Part shown: positions 5,797 through 6,080 of the stretch, piece by piece
How the letters are laid out: each line of letters opens with the position of its first letter
How positions within the stretch are numbered: position 1 is the first letter of the stretch
From: SKZT01 sp964478625
GTDB lineage: Bacteria; Desulfobacterota; Desulfobacteria; Desulfobacterales; SKZT01
Length of the DNA: 6,080 nt
Reading direction: 5' to 3'
Assembly (NCBI GenBank): GCA_964478625.1
Contig: CAYZJH010000133.1
Span: forward strand, 1-6,080
Translations under genes and position numbers: made by a program
The notes under the pieces: generated by a model
Told to the model about the DNA's origin: nothing
The model's database searches: none
Seen by the model: only the letters and a program-made list of their open reading frames with translations

Positions 5797-6080
5797 ATGG
5801 ACATTTCAAAGAAACAAAAAGCTGTGGCGTTGGTGCATAGTATCGAAACCGGTGATCCGAAACCCATCGGGTATATCAATTCCAAAAAATACATCCAGCA
5901 CAACCTTCTGGCCGGTGATGGCCTGGAGGGTTTTGCCGGGGTGATGAAACAATTACCGGCAGGAAGTGCTAAAGCAAGGGTGGTGCGTGCATTCCAGGAT
6001 GGCGATTATGTTTTCACACATACCAAGTATGATTTTTTCGGGCCTAAAATTGGCTTTGACATCTTCAGATTCGAGGATGG
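5797..6080 (+). CDS. SnoaL-like / NTF2-fold family protein (partial, 3' end outside window)
   Basis: The first 94 complete codons of a protein cut off by the window edge. ATG at 5797 follows AAAAGGAGG with five bases between GGAGG and the start, a strong site. The sequence resembles the COG4922 group of predicted SnoaL-like proteins: an N-terminal helix (1-18), then YIQHN at 32-36, a DGLEGF turn at 41-46, RVVRAFQDGDYVFTHT (61-76), and YDFFGPKIGFDIFRFEDG at the end. This is the strand pattern of a cone-shaped alpha+beta (NTF2-like) fold. Family members are small, around 120-150 residues, and are mostly uncharacterised; aldol-condensation activity is suggested only by homology to polyketide cyclases. 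There is no signal peptide in this copy. Its position behind an AraC-family gene suggests regulated expression. The fold assignment is fairly secure; the reaction is not known. Confidence 0.85.
   Translation, partial: MDISKKQKAVALVHSIETGDPKPIGYINSKKYIQHNLLAGDGLEGFAGVMKQLPAGSAKARVVRAFQDGDYVFTHTKYDFFGPKIGFDIFRFED

Overview
The window is a moderate-GC bacterial chromosomal segment. It carries four confident genes, one well-supported unannotated small gene, and a dense set of intergenic repeat elements. Gene content (M1 aminopeptidase, UspA-type protein, AraC-family regulator, SnoaL-like protein) and the style of the dispersed repeats would fit a Desulfobacterota (deltaproteobacterial) genome. 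That is inference with low to moderate confidence; no rRNA or taxon-specific marker is present.

Layout, left to right. 1-218: end of a palindromic repeat element, truncated by the window edge. 236-312: heptanucleotide tandem array that runs into the 3' end of the next gene. 288-2783 (minus): complete M1-family zinc aminopeptidase. 2784-3172: divergent promoter region with a sigma70-like promoter for each flanking gene and two short palindromes. 3173-3643 (plus): single-domain universal stress protein with an intact ATP-binding motif. 3716-3951: a complete copy of the first repeat element, in inverted orientation and with 13-bp terminal inverted repeats. 3952-4121: nothing recognisable. 4122-4158: strong intrinsic terminator reading leftward. 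4219-4356 (minus): 45-codon acidic ORF with a consensus ribosome binding site, in a different frame from the longer overlapping open frame. 4382-4760: its promoter, a perfect hairpin and a second, unrelated palindromic repeat element (4579-4700). 4773-5666 (plus): AraC-family regulator. 5797-6080 (plus): 5' part of a SnoaL-like/NTF2-fold protein that runs off the window.

Functional picture. The peptidase and the stress protein are divergently transcribed from one intergenic region and form a block of about 3.5 kb bracketed by inverted copies of the same element. The small acidic protein is its own transcription unit. The AraC regulator lies directly upstream of, and co-oriented with, the SnoaL-like gene and is a plausible regulator of it. 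No CRISPR array, prophage, toxin-antitoxin pair or known defence system was seen. The most unusual points are the small gene, the repeat-encoded peptidase C-terminus, and the compensatory base changes between the two copies of the inverted element.
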